A stretch of 64,000 nt of DNA from contig NZ_BOMB01000040.1 of assembly GCF_016861975.1 (NCBI RefSeq), positions 1 through 64,000 of the forward strand, written 5' to 3'. The notes below the pieces were generated by a model, which was given only the letters and a program-made list of their open reading frames with translations, was not told the DNA's origin and ran no database searches. The position numbers were made by a program, and so were the translations under genes. This DNA is from Actinocatenispora rupis (GTDB lineage: Bacteria; Actinomycetota; Actinomycetes; Mycobacteriales; Micromonosporaceae). Positions 17,146 through 24,694 of this stretch are shown here, piece by piece (position 1 is the stretch's first letter; each line of letters opens with the position of its first letter).

Positions 17146-18888
17146 GTGACGGCGTTCGAGGTGTGGGCACCGGCGGCGGAGCGGGTACGGCTGCGGCTCG
17201 GCCCGGGAGTGCACGAGCTGTCCGCGCGGCCGGACGGCTGGTGGCGTACCGAGGTGGGCGACGTCGAGCCCGGCTCCGACTACGCGTACCTGCTGGACGA
17301 CGACACCGAGGCGCTGCCCGACCCGCGTTCCCGCCGCCAGCCGTACGGGGTGCACGGGCCGTCCCGGGTGTACGACCAGGCCGCGTTCCGGTGGACCGAC
17401 GACGGCTGGACGGGGCGCGCGCTGCCCGGCAGCGTCCTGTACGAGATGCACGTCGGCACGTTCACGCCGGGCGCCACGTTCGACGCGGCGGTCGAGCGGC
17501 TGGACCACCTGGTCGCGCTCGGCGTCGACCTGGTCGAGATCCTGCCGGTCAACGCCGTCAACGGCACCCACAACTGGGGGTACGACGGGGTCGGCTGGTA
17601 CGCGGTGCACGAGCCGTACGGCGGGCCGGACGGGCTGAAGCGGTTCGTCGACGCGTGCCACGGCCGCGGCATCGGCGTCGTACTCGACGTGGTGTACAAC
17701 CATCTCGGCCCGTCGGGCAACTACCTGCCGCGGTTCGGGCCGTACCTGAAGCAGGGCCGCAACACGTGGGGCGACCTGGTCAACCTGGACGGGCCGGACT
17801 CCGACCCGGTGCGGCGCTACATCATCGACAACGCGCTGATGTGGCTGCGCGACTACCACGTCGACGCGCTGCGGCTGGACGCCGTGCACGCGCTGGCCGA
17901 CACCCGCGCCACGCACCTGCTGGAGGAACTGTCGGTCGAGGTGGACGCGCTGGCGAGCCGGCTGGGCCGCCCGCTGTCGCTGATCGCCGAGTCGGACCTG
18001 AACGATCCGCGCCTGGTCACCCCGCGCGCCGCCGGCGGGTACGGGCTGACGGCGCAGTGGGACGACGACGTGCACCACAGCGTGCACGCGCTGCTGACCG
18101 GCGAACGCCAGGGCTACTACGCGGACTTCGGCTCGACCGAGGGCCTGGCGAAGGTGTTGACCAGGGCGTTCTTCCACGACGGCACGTACTCGACGTTCCG
18201 GCGGCGGCACCACGGGCGGCCGGTCGACCGCCGGCAGGTCCCGGGGTACCGGTTCGTGGCGTTCCTTCAGGACCACGACCAGGTCGGCAACCGCGCCACC
18301 GGGGACCGCATCTCGGCGACGCTGTCGCCCGGACTGTGCAAGGTCGGCGCGATGCTGATCCTGACCTCGCCGTTCACGCCGATGCTGTTCATGGGCGAGG
18401 AGTGGGCCGCCGGTACGCCGTGGCAGTTCTTCACCAGCCATCCGGAGTCGGAGCTGGGTGCGGCGGTGGCGGCGGGGCGGCGCGCGGAGTTCGCGGCGCA
18501 CGGCTGGCCGCCCGGCGACGTACCGGACCCGCAGGACCCGAGCACGTACGAACGGTCCATTTTGGACTGGTCCGAGTTGGACAAACCGGCCCATGCGGAG
18601 ATCCTTCGCTTCTACCGCAAGCTGATCGCGCTGCGCCGGTCGCGGCCCGAGCTTGCCGACCCCCGGCTCGACCGGGTACGTGTCGACGGCGGTCAGGACT
18701 GGCTGACCGTCCACCGTGGACGGTACCGGGTGGTGGTGAACCTCGCGCCGGTCCGCCGCACGCTCGCGGTCGGCGGCGTTCCGCTGGACGTACCGCTGGC
18801 GACGGAGCCCGGGTTCGTGTTCGCGCGCCGGGAGATCACCCTCCCGGCTGAATCCGCGGCGGTGGTGGCCTGCGTTCCCGCAGGCTAG
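17146..18888 (+). CDS. treZ: Malto-oligosyltrehalose trehalohydrolase
   Basis: 580 residues. Cleaves trehalose from the end of maltooligosyl-trehalose made by TreY, in the glycogen-to-trehalose route. N-terminal carbohydrate-binding Ig-like domain (about 1-90, AFEVWAPAAERVRLRLG), then a GH13 barrel with DVVYNHLGPSGNY at 181-193, nucleophile D245 in RLDAVHAL, acid/base E282 in IAESDLN, and QDHDQVGN near 375-382. The MGEEWAAGTPWQFFTSH stretch is typical of TreZ. No treX or treY is in the window, so the pathway partners are elsewhere. A GH15 enzyme at 24.7 kb could degrade the trehalose made. GTG start gives the expected N terminus. Confidence 0.93.
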   Translation: MTAFEVWAPAAERVRLRLGPGVHELSARPDGWWRTEVGDVEPGSDYAYLLDDDTEALPDPRSRRQPYGVHGPSRVYDQAAFRWTDDGWTGRALPGSVLYEMHVGTFTPGATFDAAVERLDHLVALGVDLVEILPVNAVNGTHNWGYDGVGWYAVHEPYGGPDGLKRFVDACHGRGIGVVLDVVYNHLGPSGNYLPRFGPYLKQGRNTWGDLVNLDGPDSDPVRRYIIDNALMWLRDYHVDALRLDAVHALADTRATHLLEELSVEVDALASRLGRPLSLIAESDLNDPRLVTPRAAGGYGLTAQWDDDVHHSVHALLTGERQGYYADFGSTEGLAKVLTRAFFHDGTYSTFRRRHHGRPVDRRQVPGYRFVAFLQDHDQVGNRATGDRISATLSPGLCKVGAMLILTSPFTPMLFMGEEWAAGTPWQFFTSHPESELGAAVAAGRRAEFAAHGWPPGDVPDPQDPSTYERSILDWSELDKPAHAEILRFYRKLIALRRSRPELADPRLDRVRVDGGQDWLTVHRGRYRVVVNLAPVRRTLAVGGVPLDVPLATEPGFVFARREITLPAESAAVVACVPAG

Positions 18889-18957
18889 CGGGGACGCGCC
18901 GGTTCCAAGATCAACCTGGTTGGTCGACAGGGGCCCGAATGCGGGAAGATGGACCGC

Positions 18958-19542
18958 ATGGGCGAGGCTGCTTACCATCTTCGATTCGACGCGGGACGGA
19001 CGAGCCTCGACCTGGTGGGCACCGTCCGCGAACGGTTGTCGTCCCGCCCGATCGACCGGCTCGGCGACGCCGGCCGGCTGCGCGAGTGGCTGGCCACCAC
19101 CGGCCTCGTACCCGACGACCAGGTCGCCGTGGTGGACGGTGCCTGGCTGGTCGAGTTCGTGGCGCTGCGGGAGCTGCTGCACCGCGTCGTCCACGCCGAG
19201 CTGGCCGACGGCGCGGAGCCGGCGGATCTGTTCCGCCTCAACCGGATCGCCGCGGTCGCCCCGCCCGCCGTCCGGCTGCGCCGCGACCGGGACGGCACCC
19301 TCACCCGGCGCCTCGCCGGCCCGCCGCGCGTCGCCGCGATCTGCTCCGCGCTGGCCCGCGACGCGATCGACCTGCTCGCCGGACCGGACCGCGCGCTGCT
19401 GCGCGAGTGCGAGGGCGACACCTGCGACCTGGTGTACCTGGACACCTCGCGCGGCCGGCGCCGGCGCTGGTGCGCGAGTACCGCGTGCGGCAACCGGCAG
19501 CGGGTGGCGCGGCACCGCGGCCGGCTGGCGACCGCGGGCTGA
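18958..19542 (+). CDS. CGNR zinc-finger regulator (ABATE domain)
   Basis: 194 residues from ATG 18958; ATG 18949 three codons earlier is the alternative. An N-terminal ABATE (stress-induced) domain (YHLRFDAGRTSLDLVGTVRE onwards) and a C-terminal CGNR finger: CEGDTCDLVYLD, WCASTACGNRQRVARHRGR, with four Cys around residues 152-178. Predicted DNA-binding regulator, ligand unknown. GAAGAT at 18945-18950 lies 7 nt before ATG 18958, which argues for the second ATG as a leaderless start. The serine-hydrolase gene follows after 3 nt and is probably co-transcribed. Confidence 0.85.
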   Translation: MGEAAYHLRFDAGRTSLDLVGTVRERLSSRPIDRLGDAGRLREWLATTGLVPDDQVAVVDGAWLVEFVALRELLHRVVHAELADGAEPADLFRLNRIAAVAPPAVRLRRDRDGTLTRRLAGPPRVAAICSALARDAIDLLAGPDRALLRECEGDTCDLVYLDTSRGRRRRWCASTACGNRQRVARHRGRLATAG

Positions 19543-19545
19543 CGG

Positions 19546-20604
19546 ATGCACACCACGGGGTACGACGGGCTCGCGGCGCTGCTCGCCGCCGGCCGCACCG
19601 CCCGGCTGTACTCGGGGGCCGCGTGGTCGGTGGGCACCGCGGACGGCCCGCTCGACCGGGGCACGCTCGGCACGCTGGCGTGGGACGGGCCGCCGGTCAC
19701 CGCGGACACCCGGTGGGACCTCGCGTCGGTCACGAAACCGCTGGTGGCGCTGGCCGTACTGGCCCTGCTCGAACGCGGCGCGCTCGGCCTCGACGACCCG
19801 GTCGGCGACCACCTGCCGGAGTACGCGGGCGGCGAGCACGCCGGGGTCACCGTCGGCCGGCTGCTCACCCACACGTCCGGGCTGCCGGGCCGCCAGCCGC
19901 TGTACCGGCTGCACCGCACCCGCCCCGACCTCCTCGCCGCCGTACGGGCGCTGCCGCTGCGGACGCCGCCGGGCACGGCCGTGGAGTACAGCTCGGCGGG
20001 GTTCGTCGTGCTGGGGCTGGTGGCGGAGGCGGCGTCCGGGCTCGGGCTCGCCGACCTCGTCGCGGCGACGGTGACCGGTCCGGCGGCGATGACCGACACC
20101 GGCTTCGTACCACCGGCAGCGGACCGGGAACGGTGCGCGGCGACGGAGGACTGCCCGTGGCGCGGGCACGTCGTGCAGGGCAGCGTGCACGACGAGAACG
20201 CCGAGGTGCTCGGCGGTGTCGCCGGCCACGCCGGGCTGTTCGGCCCGCACACCGACCTCGAACGGCTCGGGATCGCCTTGCTGCGCAACGGTTCCGGCGA
20301 CCGCGGCCGGCTGCTGTCCCCGCGTACGGTGGCGGTCGCGGGCGCGAGCCACACCGACGGGCTGACCATGCGGCGCGGCCTCGGCTGGCAGTGCCGCGAC
20401 GCGCACGGATCGCCCGCCGGCGACCTGTTCACCGCCGACTCGTACGGGCACACCGGGTTCACCGGCACCAGCCTCTGGATCGACCCCACCCTCGGCCGGT
20501 ACGCGGTGCTGCTCACCAACCGCGTCCATCCCAGCCGGGACACGCCGGGCTTCGACCGGCTGCGCGCCCGCTTCCACACCATGGCCGCCATCCACCCGGG
20601 ATAG
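19546..20604 (+). CDS. Class C beta-lactamase-family serine hydrolase
   Basis: 352 residues. Penicillin-binding-protein/AmpC-like fold with the SxxK nucleophile motif SVTK (near residue 67, in WDLASVTKPLVALAV), a Tyr motif YSS in VEYSSAGFVVLGLV, and the KTG-equivalent HTG in GHTGFTGTSLWIDP. HTG instead of KTG and the absence of a signal peptide point to a cytoplasmic esterase or D-aminopeptidase-like enzyme more than a beta-lactamase. Overlap-close to the CGNR regulator (3-nt gap), so it is probably regulated by it. Substrate unknown. Confidence 0.85.
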   Translation: MHTTGYDGLAALLAAGRTARLYSGAAWSVGTADGPLDRGTLGTLAWDGPPVTADTRWDLASVTKPLVALAVLALLERGALGLDDPVGDHLPEYAGGEHAGVTVGRLLTHTSGLPGRQPLYRLHRTRPDLLAAVRALPLRTPPGTAVEYSSAGFVVLGLVAEAASGLGLADLVAATVTGPAAMTDTGFVPPAADRERCAATEDCPWRGHVVQGSVHDENAEVLGGVAGHAGLFGPHTDLERLGIALLRNGSGDRGRLLSPRTVAVAGASHTDGLTMRRGLGWQCRDAHGSPAGDLFTADSYGHTGFTGTSLWIDPTLGRYAVLLTNRVHPSRDTPGFDRLRARFHTMAAIHPG

Positions 20605-20654
20605 CGCCCGACCGCCGCATTGCCTGTGCTGGCAACGGTTCCCGGCCGCGCGAC

Positions 20655-21815
20655 TCAGCGCAGGGCGGCGAGCCCGCGGGAGAGTACGAGGCCGGCGCAG
20701 CCGAGCAGGGCGGTGTCCTGGCCGGGGTCGGCCGCGACGACGGTGGGGCGGTGCTCGCCGCGGCGCTGCGGCGACCCGGCGCGGACGTACCGGGTGAGGC
20801 GGTCGAGGAAGCGCCGCCCGCCGGTCACCGCCTCGCCGTGCACGATGAACACGCCGGGCGCGAGGAGCTGCTGGACGGTGCCGAGCCCGACCGCCAGATT
20901 CCGCGCGTACTCGTCGGCCAGCGTCGCGGCGGCCGGTTCGGTGCTGGCGACCAGCCGGGCGAGGGTGACGCGCCGGGCGTTGGGCAGGCCCAGCTCGGCG
21001 GCGCGGTGGCGCAGCCAGGCCGTGGTGGCGATGGTCTTCCAGCAGCCGCGCCGGCCGCAGTCGCAGCGGTCGCCGCCGGCCACGACGGTGATGTGGGCGC
21101 CGCTGGCCGCGCCGGGCGCGCTGAGTACCTCGCCGCGGTGGACGATGCCGACGCCGACGCTCTCCCCGGTCGTCGCGGACGCGAACGTGTCGAGCCCGCG
21201 CCCGGCACCGAACCAGCGGTCGCCGAGCGCCTGCACGCGCGCGTGATGCTCCAGGTACACGGGGGCGTCGGTGACGGCGTGGATCGCCTCGGCGACGGGG
21301 AACCCGGCGAGCGAGGGCGCCGCGTGCCACTCGACGATGCGACCGTCGTCCGGTTCGACCAGGCCGGCGCCGGCCACGCCGACCCCGATCACCCCCACCG
21401 CACCGAACGCCTCCGCGCAGCTCTCCCGTACCGCGTCGCGGAACCCGTCGACCGCCTTGGTACGCAACGGAAACGGGCGTTCGGCGCGCCGGCGTACCTC
21501 GCCGGTGAGGGAGACGAGTGCGGCGATCACCCGACCGGGCAGGATCTCGACGGCGCCGATCGACCGGGCGGACGCGGAGAACCACACGGGTCGGGGCGGT
21601 TTGCCGCCGCGACTGGCCACCGCGGGTTCGGCCTCGACGAGGACTCCGCTGTCCAGCAACGGTTGCAGGATCGTACCGACGGTCGCGCGGGACACCCCGA
21701 ACGTGCGCGCCAGCTCGGCGCGGCTCTGCGGGCCGCTGGCGTGCAGGGCCGCCAGCACGCGCATCCGGTTCACCACGCCCAGACTGGCCGGCGAGATGAG
21801 CGTCGGACCACTCAT
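20655..21815 (-). CDS. ROK-family regulator lacking the kinase aspartate
   Basis: 386 residues. Winged helix at about 20-80 (SRAELARTFGVSRATVGTIL). The ROK core has a zinc motif CDCGRRGCW, but the usual catalytic DND motif is replaced by VYLEHHARVQALGDRWFG and the E of CLE is W. It is therefore a sensor-regulator and not a sugar kinase. GGGAGGGG precedes ATG 21815. Divergent from the creatininase-like and enolase-like genes, which it probably regulates. TATGCT (21853-21848) is a plausible -10 for this gene. Confidence 0.85.
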   Translation of the reverse strand: MSGPTLISPASLGVVNRMRVLAALHASGPQSRAELARTFGVSRATVGTILQPLLDSGVLVEAEPAVASRGGKPPRPVWFSASARSIGAVEILPGRVIAALVSLTGEVRRRAERPFPLRTKAVDGFRDAVRESCAEAFGAVGVIGVGVAGAGLVEPDDGRIVEWHAAPSLAGFPVAEAIHAVTDAPVYLEHHARVQALGDRWFGAGRGLDTFASATTGESVGVGIVHRGEVLSAPGAASGAHITVVAGGDRCDCGRRGCWKTIATTAWLRHRAAELGLPNARRVTLARLVASTEPAAATLADEYARNLAVGLGTVQQLLAPGVFIVHGEAVTGGRRFLDRLTRYVRAGSPQRRGEHRPTVVAADPGQDTALLGCAGLVLSRGLAALR

Positions 21816-21847
21816 CTTCCCCTCCCCCGGTGTTTGTAGTAACTTCT

Positions 21848-21853
21848 AGCATA
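21848..21853 (-). promoter_or_regulatory. -10 box for the ROK-like regulator
   Basis: TATGCT on the minus strand, 32 nt before the ATG, inside the only AT-rich patch of the 129-bp divergent region (GTTTGTAGTAACTTC at 21832-21846 next to it, a possible operator). No clear -35. Confidence 0.35.
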
Positions 21854-21944
21854 CGACCGGCGCCCGGCGACACCCCGCGCCGGACCGCCGAGTGCGCGAC
21901 GCGACCGCTTCCGACCGCCCGCGCCCGCGAGAGGGGGAACCCCG

Positions 21945-22703
21945 GTGGCCGCCCTGGCCGACCTGACCCGCACCGAGGCGCGATCGGTTGCGCCACAAGC
22001 GATCGCCGTGCTGCCGATCGGCGCGACCGAGCAGCACGCCGAGCACCTGCCGATGGGCACCGACGCGATGCTCGTCGGCGCCGTGCTCACCGCGGCGCTC
22101 GACGAGGTGCCCGCCGACGTGCCGATCGTCCGCACCCCCACCCTGCCGTACGGATCGTCCGAGCACCACCTGTTCTCGGCCGCGATGTCCCTGCGCCCCA
22201 CCACCCTCCTCCCGGTACTCACGGATCTGCTCCGATCCCTTGTGGTGACCGGGTTCCGCCGGCTGATGATCGTGAACGGGCACGGCGGCAACGACGAGAT
22301 CATGCGGCTGGCGGTGAAGCAGACCGCACTGGAGCACCCGGTCGCGGTCGCCGCCGCGTCGTACTGGGCGCTCGGTGCACCGGACGCGGCGACCCGGGTG
22401 CCCGGGCACGCGGGCTGGTTCGAGACGTCGCTGATGCTGGCGTACCGGCCGGATCTGGTGCGGGAGCGGCGATCCGTGCCGGTCGGCGACCCGCCGGTGT
22501 TCGACCGGCCGCCGTGGCCGGGGCTGGTCGTGGAGAAGCACGGCGAGTGGGCGCGGGTCGGTGGCCTCACCGACCCGGCGACCGACGCGGACCCGGACAC
22601 GGGCCGGGATCTGTTGTCCCGCCGGGCATCCGCGCTCGCGGGCGCGATCGTCGCGTTCGACGCGGCGACGACGGAGTTCCGGACGGAGGGCACCACCGCA
22701 TGA
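21945..22703 (+). CDS. Creatininase-family amidohydrolase
   Basis: 252 residues. Zinc/manganese ligands of the creatininase fold are visible: GATEQHAEHLPMGTD at 27-41 (Glu29, His and Asp ligands), SSEHH near 66, NGHGGN near 111-116, and GHAGWFETS near 151. Members open cyclic amides (creatinine, formylaminopyrimidine) or process peptides (MftE). The substrate here is not clear. GAGGGGGAA precedes GTG 21945. The stop overlaps the start of the enolase-superfamily gene, so the two are probably consecutive steps of one catabolic route under the divergent ROK-like regulator. Confidence 0.88.
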   Translation: MAALADLTRTEARSVAPQAIAVLPIGATEQHAEHLPMGTDAMLVGAVLTAALDEVPADVPIVRTPTLPYGSSEHHLFSAAMSLRPTTLLPVLTDLLRSLVVTGFRRLMIVNGHGGNDEIMRLAVKQTALEHPVAVAAASYWALGAPDAATRVPGHAGWFETSLMLAYRPDLVRERRSVPVGDPPVFDRPPWPGLVVEKHGEWARVGGLTDPATDADPDTGRDLLSRRASALAGAIVAFDAATTEFRTEGTTA

Positions 22704-23806
22704 GGATCGTCGGCGTGGACGTCTGGGTGGTCACCGTACCGCTCGCCAACCCGTTCACCTCCTCGTTCGAGACGAAGACCGGCAACACCCGCACCGTCGT
22801 ACGGCTGCGTACCGACGAGGGTGTCGACGGGTGGGGCGAGACGATGTGGGGCGCGCCGGTCGCCGCGATCGTGCGAAGCCTTGCGCCGCAACTGATCGGG
22901 CGCAGCCCGTTCGAGTTGGAACGGTTCCACGCGGACACCACGATGCTGCCGTTCTTCCACGGCTATCTGGGGTACGCGGCGAAGGCCGGCATCGACGTCG
23001 CCTGCTGGGACGCGATCGGCAAGGCCACCAACCGCCCCGTGTACGAGCTGATCGGCGGGCTGGTGCGGGACCGGGTGCCGCTCACCGCGCTGATCACCCG
23101 CGCCGACGCGGGCCCGGTCCCGGCCACGGACCTGCCGGCGGCGCTCGCCGCGCACACCGCGGATGTCGTACGGGACAACGGTTTCACCGCCGTCAAGGTC
23201 AAGGGTACGTCCGATGTGGACGGTGACGTGGCCGTCCTGCGGGCGATCCGCGCCGCGCTGCCCGACGTACGCCTGCGCATCGACCCGAACGCCGCCTGGC
23301 CGGTACCCGACACGCTGCGGGTCGGCCGCGCGCTGGAGGAGCTGGACCTGGAGTACCTGGAGGATCCGTGCGTGGGCATCGAGGGCATGGCCACGGTGCG
23401 CTCCCGACTGCGGATTCCCTTGTGTACCAACATGTGCGTGGTGCGCTTCGAGGAGTTCGCCCCGGCCGTACGGGCGGGCGCGGTCGACGTGATCCACGGT
23501 GACGTGTTCAAGTGGGGCGGCATCGCGGCGAACAAGGCGCTGGCCGCGCACTGCGACACGTTCGGCCTCGGCATGAACCTGCACTCCGGCGGCGAGCTGG
23601 GCATCTCGACCGCGGCGCACCTCGCGCTGGCCGCCAGCACGCCCGCCCTGCGATACGCCATCGACAGCATGTACTACCTGCACGCCGACGACATCGTCAC
23701 CGAGCCGCTGCGCCTGACCGACGCCGCCCTCGCCGTACCGACGGGGCCCGGGCTCGGCGTGACCGTCGACGAGGACAAGCTCCGCCGGTACGCCAGCGAC
23801 GCCTGA
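22700..23806 (+). CDS. Mandelate racemase/muconate lactonizing enzyme family dehydratase
   Basis: 368 residues. Enolase superfamily: capping domain 1-125, then the barrel with KVKG (about 170-173, catalytic Lys), metal ligands in IDPNAAW, LEDPC, and the His-containing MNLHSGGELGIS near 292-303. TNMCVV after the third ligand resembles glucarate-dehydratase-like enzymes, so an acid-sugar dehydratase is the best guess. ATGA overlap with the creatininase-like gene shows translational coupling. Product specificity cannot be read from the sequence. Confidence 0.88.
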   Translation: MRIVGVDVWVVTVPLANPFTSSFETKTGNTRTVVRLRTDEGVDGWGETMWGAPVAAIVRSLAPQLIGRSPFELERFHADTTMLPFFHGYLGYAAKAGIDVACWDAIGKATNRPVYELIGGLVRDRVPLTALITRADAGPVPATDLPAALAAHTADVVRDNGFTAVKVKGTSDVDGDVAVLRAIRAALPDVRLRIDPNAAWPVPDTLRVGRALEELDLEYLEDPCVGIEGMATVRSRLRIPLCTNMCVVRFEEFAPAVRAGAVDVIHGDVFKWGGIAANKALAAHCDTFGLGMNLHSGGELGISTAAHLALAASTPALRYAIDSMYYLHADDIVTEPLRLTDAALAVPTGPGLGVTVDEDKLRRYASDA

Positions 23807-23953
23807 CCCGCGTGCGGCGGAATGTCGGTCGACAACGGGATTCAGGGTGATGTTTCGCCATCGACCCACGCCGATCCAATGACCTGCTGTAGCGTCCTGG
23901 TTGCCGTAAGTGTTCGTCGAACAGCTCGGCGAACCCGCGGGGAGGGTACTGCG

Positions 23954-24016
23954 ATGTTGATCGGCATCGGCGTGGGCATCGGACTCATCATCATCGGCAC
24001 GTGTCCCTGGTGGTAA
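23954..24016 (+). CDS. 20-residue hydrophobic microprotein
   Basis: ATG to TAA, 20 codons after a strong GGGGAGGG ribosome site (about 23938-23945, spacing 8). The peptide is one membrane-length hydrophobic segment of alternating Gly and aliphatic residues (LIGIGVGIGLIIIGT) ending in Cys-Pro-Trp-Trp. Too short for family assignment. TAGCGT at 23890-23895 could be the -10. A 7-bp hairpin 66 nt downstream could end the message. The combination of an excellent ribosome site, a membrane-like composition and a dedicated intergenic position is why I call it a gene. Confidence 0.5.
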   Translation: MLIGIGVGIGLIIIGTCPWW

Positions 24017-24081
24017 CGCACCAACGGCGATCGGTTGGCGGACCGGCGGGGGGTTCGGCCCGACCACGGGGGGATCGCCGC

Positions 24082-24100
24082 GAGGTCCTGGGGGGACCTC
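24082..24100 (+). terminator. Short hairpin after microprotein
   Basis: GAGGTCC (24082-24088) and GGACCTC (24094-24100) with a 5-nt G-rich loop. Weak as a terminator. The rest of 24017-24254 holds no convincing gene, only the short repeats listed next. Confidence 0.35.
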
Positions 24101-24150
24101 ATGAACCGGAGGCCTCTGGCGCATGGCGTCAGGGGCTCCCGGCCTTCTAC

Positions 24151-24243
24151 GGAACCGTTGCGCCACAACAGCTCCCTCGACCCGCGTCGCCGCCGGAACG
24201 GTGGTGCGACTCCATACCCCGCCGGGAACCGTTGCGCCGCACC
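24151..24243. repeat. Two copies of a short dispersed motif (GGAACCGTTGCGCC)
   Basis: GGAACCGTTGCGCCACA at 24151-24167 and GGAACCGTTGCGCCGCA at 24225-24241, 74 bp apart. The core GGAACCGTTGC or its complement also occurs at 13258, 20285, 20632 and 53267, and TTGCGCCACAA at 21988 and 56931. Confidence 0.55.
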
Positions 24244-24254
24244 GTACTCCGGCG

Positions 24255-24560
24255 TCAGGCGGCCAGGCCGAGCGCGCGGAGCTGACGGCGGTCGGCCGCG
24301 GCGCGACTCAACGCCTGCGCCGTACGCGGGCCCACCACGCCGTCGGACACCAGCCCGGCACCCGCCTGGAAGCGGCGTACCGCGGTCGCGGTGACCAGAT
24401 CGAACCGGCCGGTGACCTGACCCGGCCGCAGCAGTCCGGCGTCCACCAGCAGTTCCTGCGCCAGGCCCGGCTCCACCGGCGGTACCTCGGCCGCGGCACC
24501 GTCCACCATCGCCCCGGCCACCGCCACGACCAGCCGGCGTACGTTTCCCATCGCGCTCAT
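24255..24560 (-). CDS. Small peptidoglycan-binding domain protein
   Basis: 101 residues. The C-terminal ~65 residues are a PG_binding_1 repeat: LAQELLVDAGLLRPGQVTGRFDLVTATAVRRFQ then GLVSDGVVGPRTAQAL (each quoted in part). The N terminus (RRLVVAVAGAMVDGAAAE) could be a poor signal sequence or a short helix, so cell location is uncertain. GGGAGGGGG lies 6 nt before ATG 24560. Its longer open frame (to 25592) runs into the neighbouring GH15 gene out of frame and is not coding. Confidence 0.75.
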   Translation of the reverse strand: MSAMGNVRRLVVAVAGAMVDGAAAEVPPVEPGLAQELLVDAGLLRPGQVTGRFDLVTATAVRRFQAGAGLVSDGVVGPRTAQALSRAAADRRQLRALGLAA

Positions 24561-24694
24561 CGTCGCCCCCTCCCGATGCACCCAGCGTGCCCGGTGGCCG
24601 CCCGCCCCCGCATCGCCCTGCGGGCTGGAACCGCCACCGCCATCGGTACCACCGGAGGCTGAGGGAACCCCGAGAACAGTCAGGGACTGGTCTG

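Noticed and set aside
19546-20604. Beta-lactamase resistance gene
   Set aside because: SxxK is present, but the KTG triad is HTG and there is no signal peptide, so a cytoplasmic esterase/peptidase of the same fold is more likely.
20620-20642. TTGCC/GGCAA hairpin as terminator of the serine hydrolase
   Set aside because: Only 5 bp with a 6-nt loop; too weak to call.
17128-21996. 1622-codon minus-strand open frame
   Set aside because: Covers treZ, CGNR, hydrolase and ROK genes on both strands; the product is Arg/Ala/Gly-rich noise. It exists only because of third-position GC.
23910-23924. GTTCG-T-CGAAC as a LexA box
   Set aside because: The actinobacterial SOS box has GAAC...GTTC order with a 4-nt centre; here the half-sites are reversed and the gap is 1 nt.
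24035-24394. Arg/Pro-rich plus-strand frame upstream of the peptidoglycan-binding gene
   Set aside because: No ribosome site, overlaps the real minus-strand gene, low-complexity composition; the repeats inside it are non-coding.
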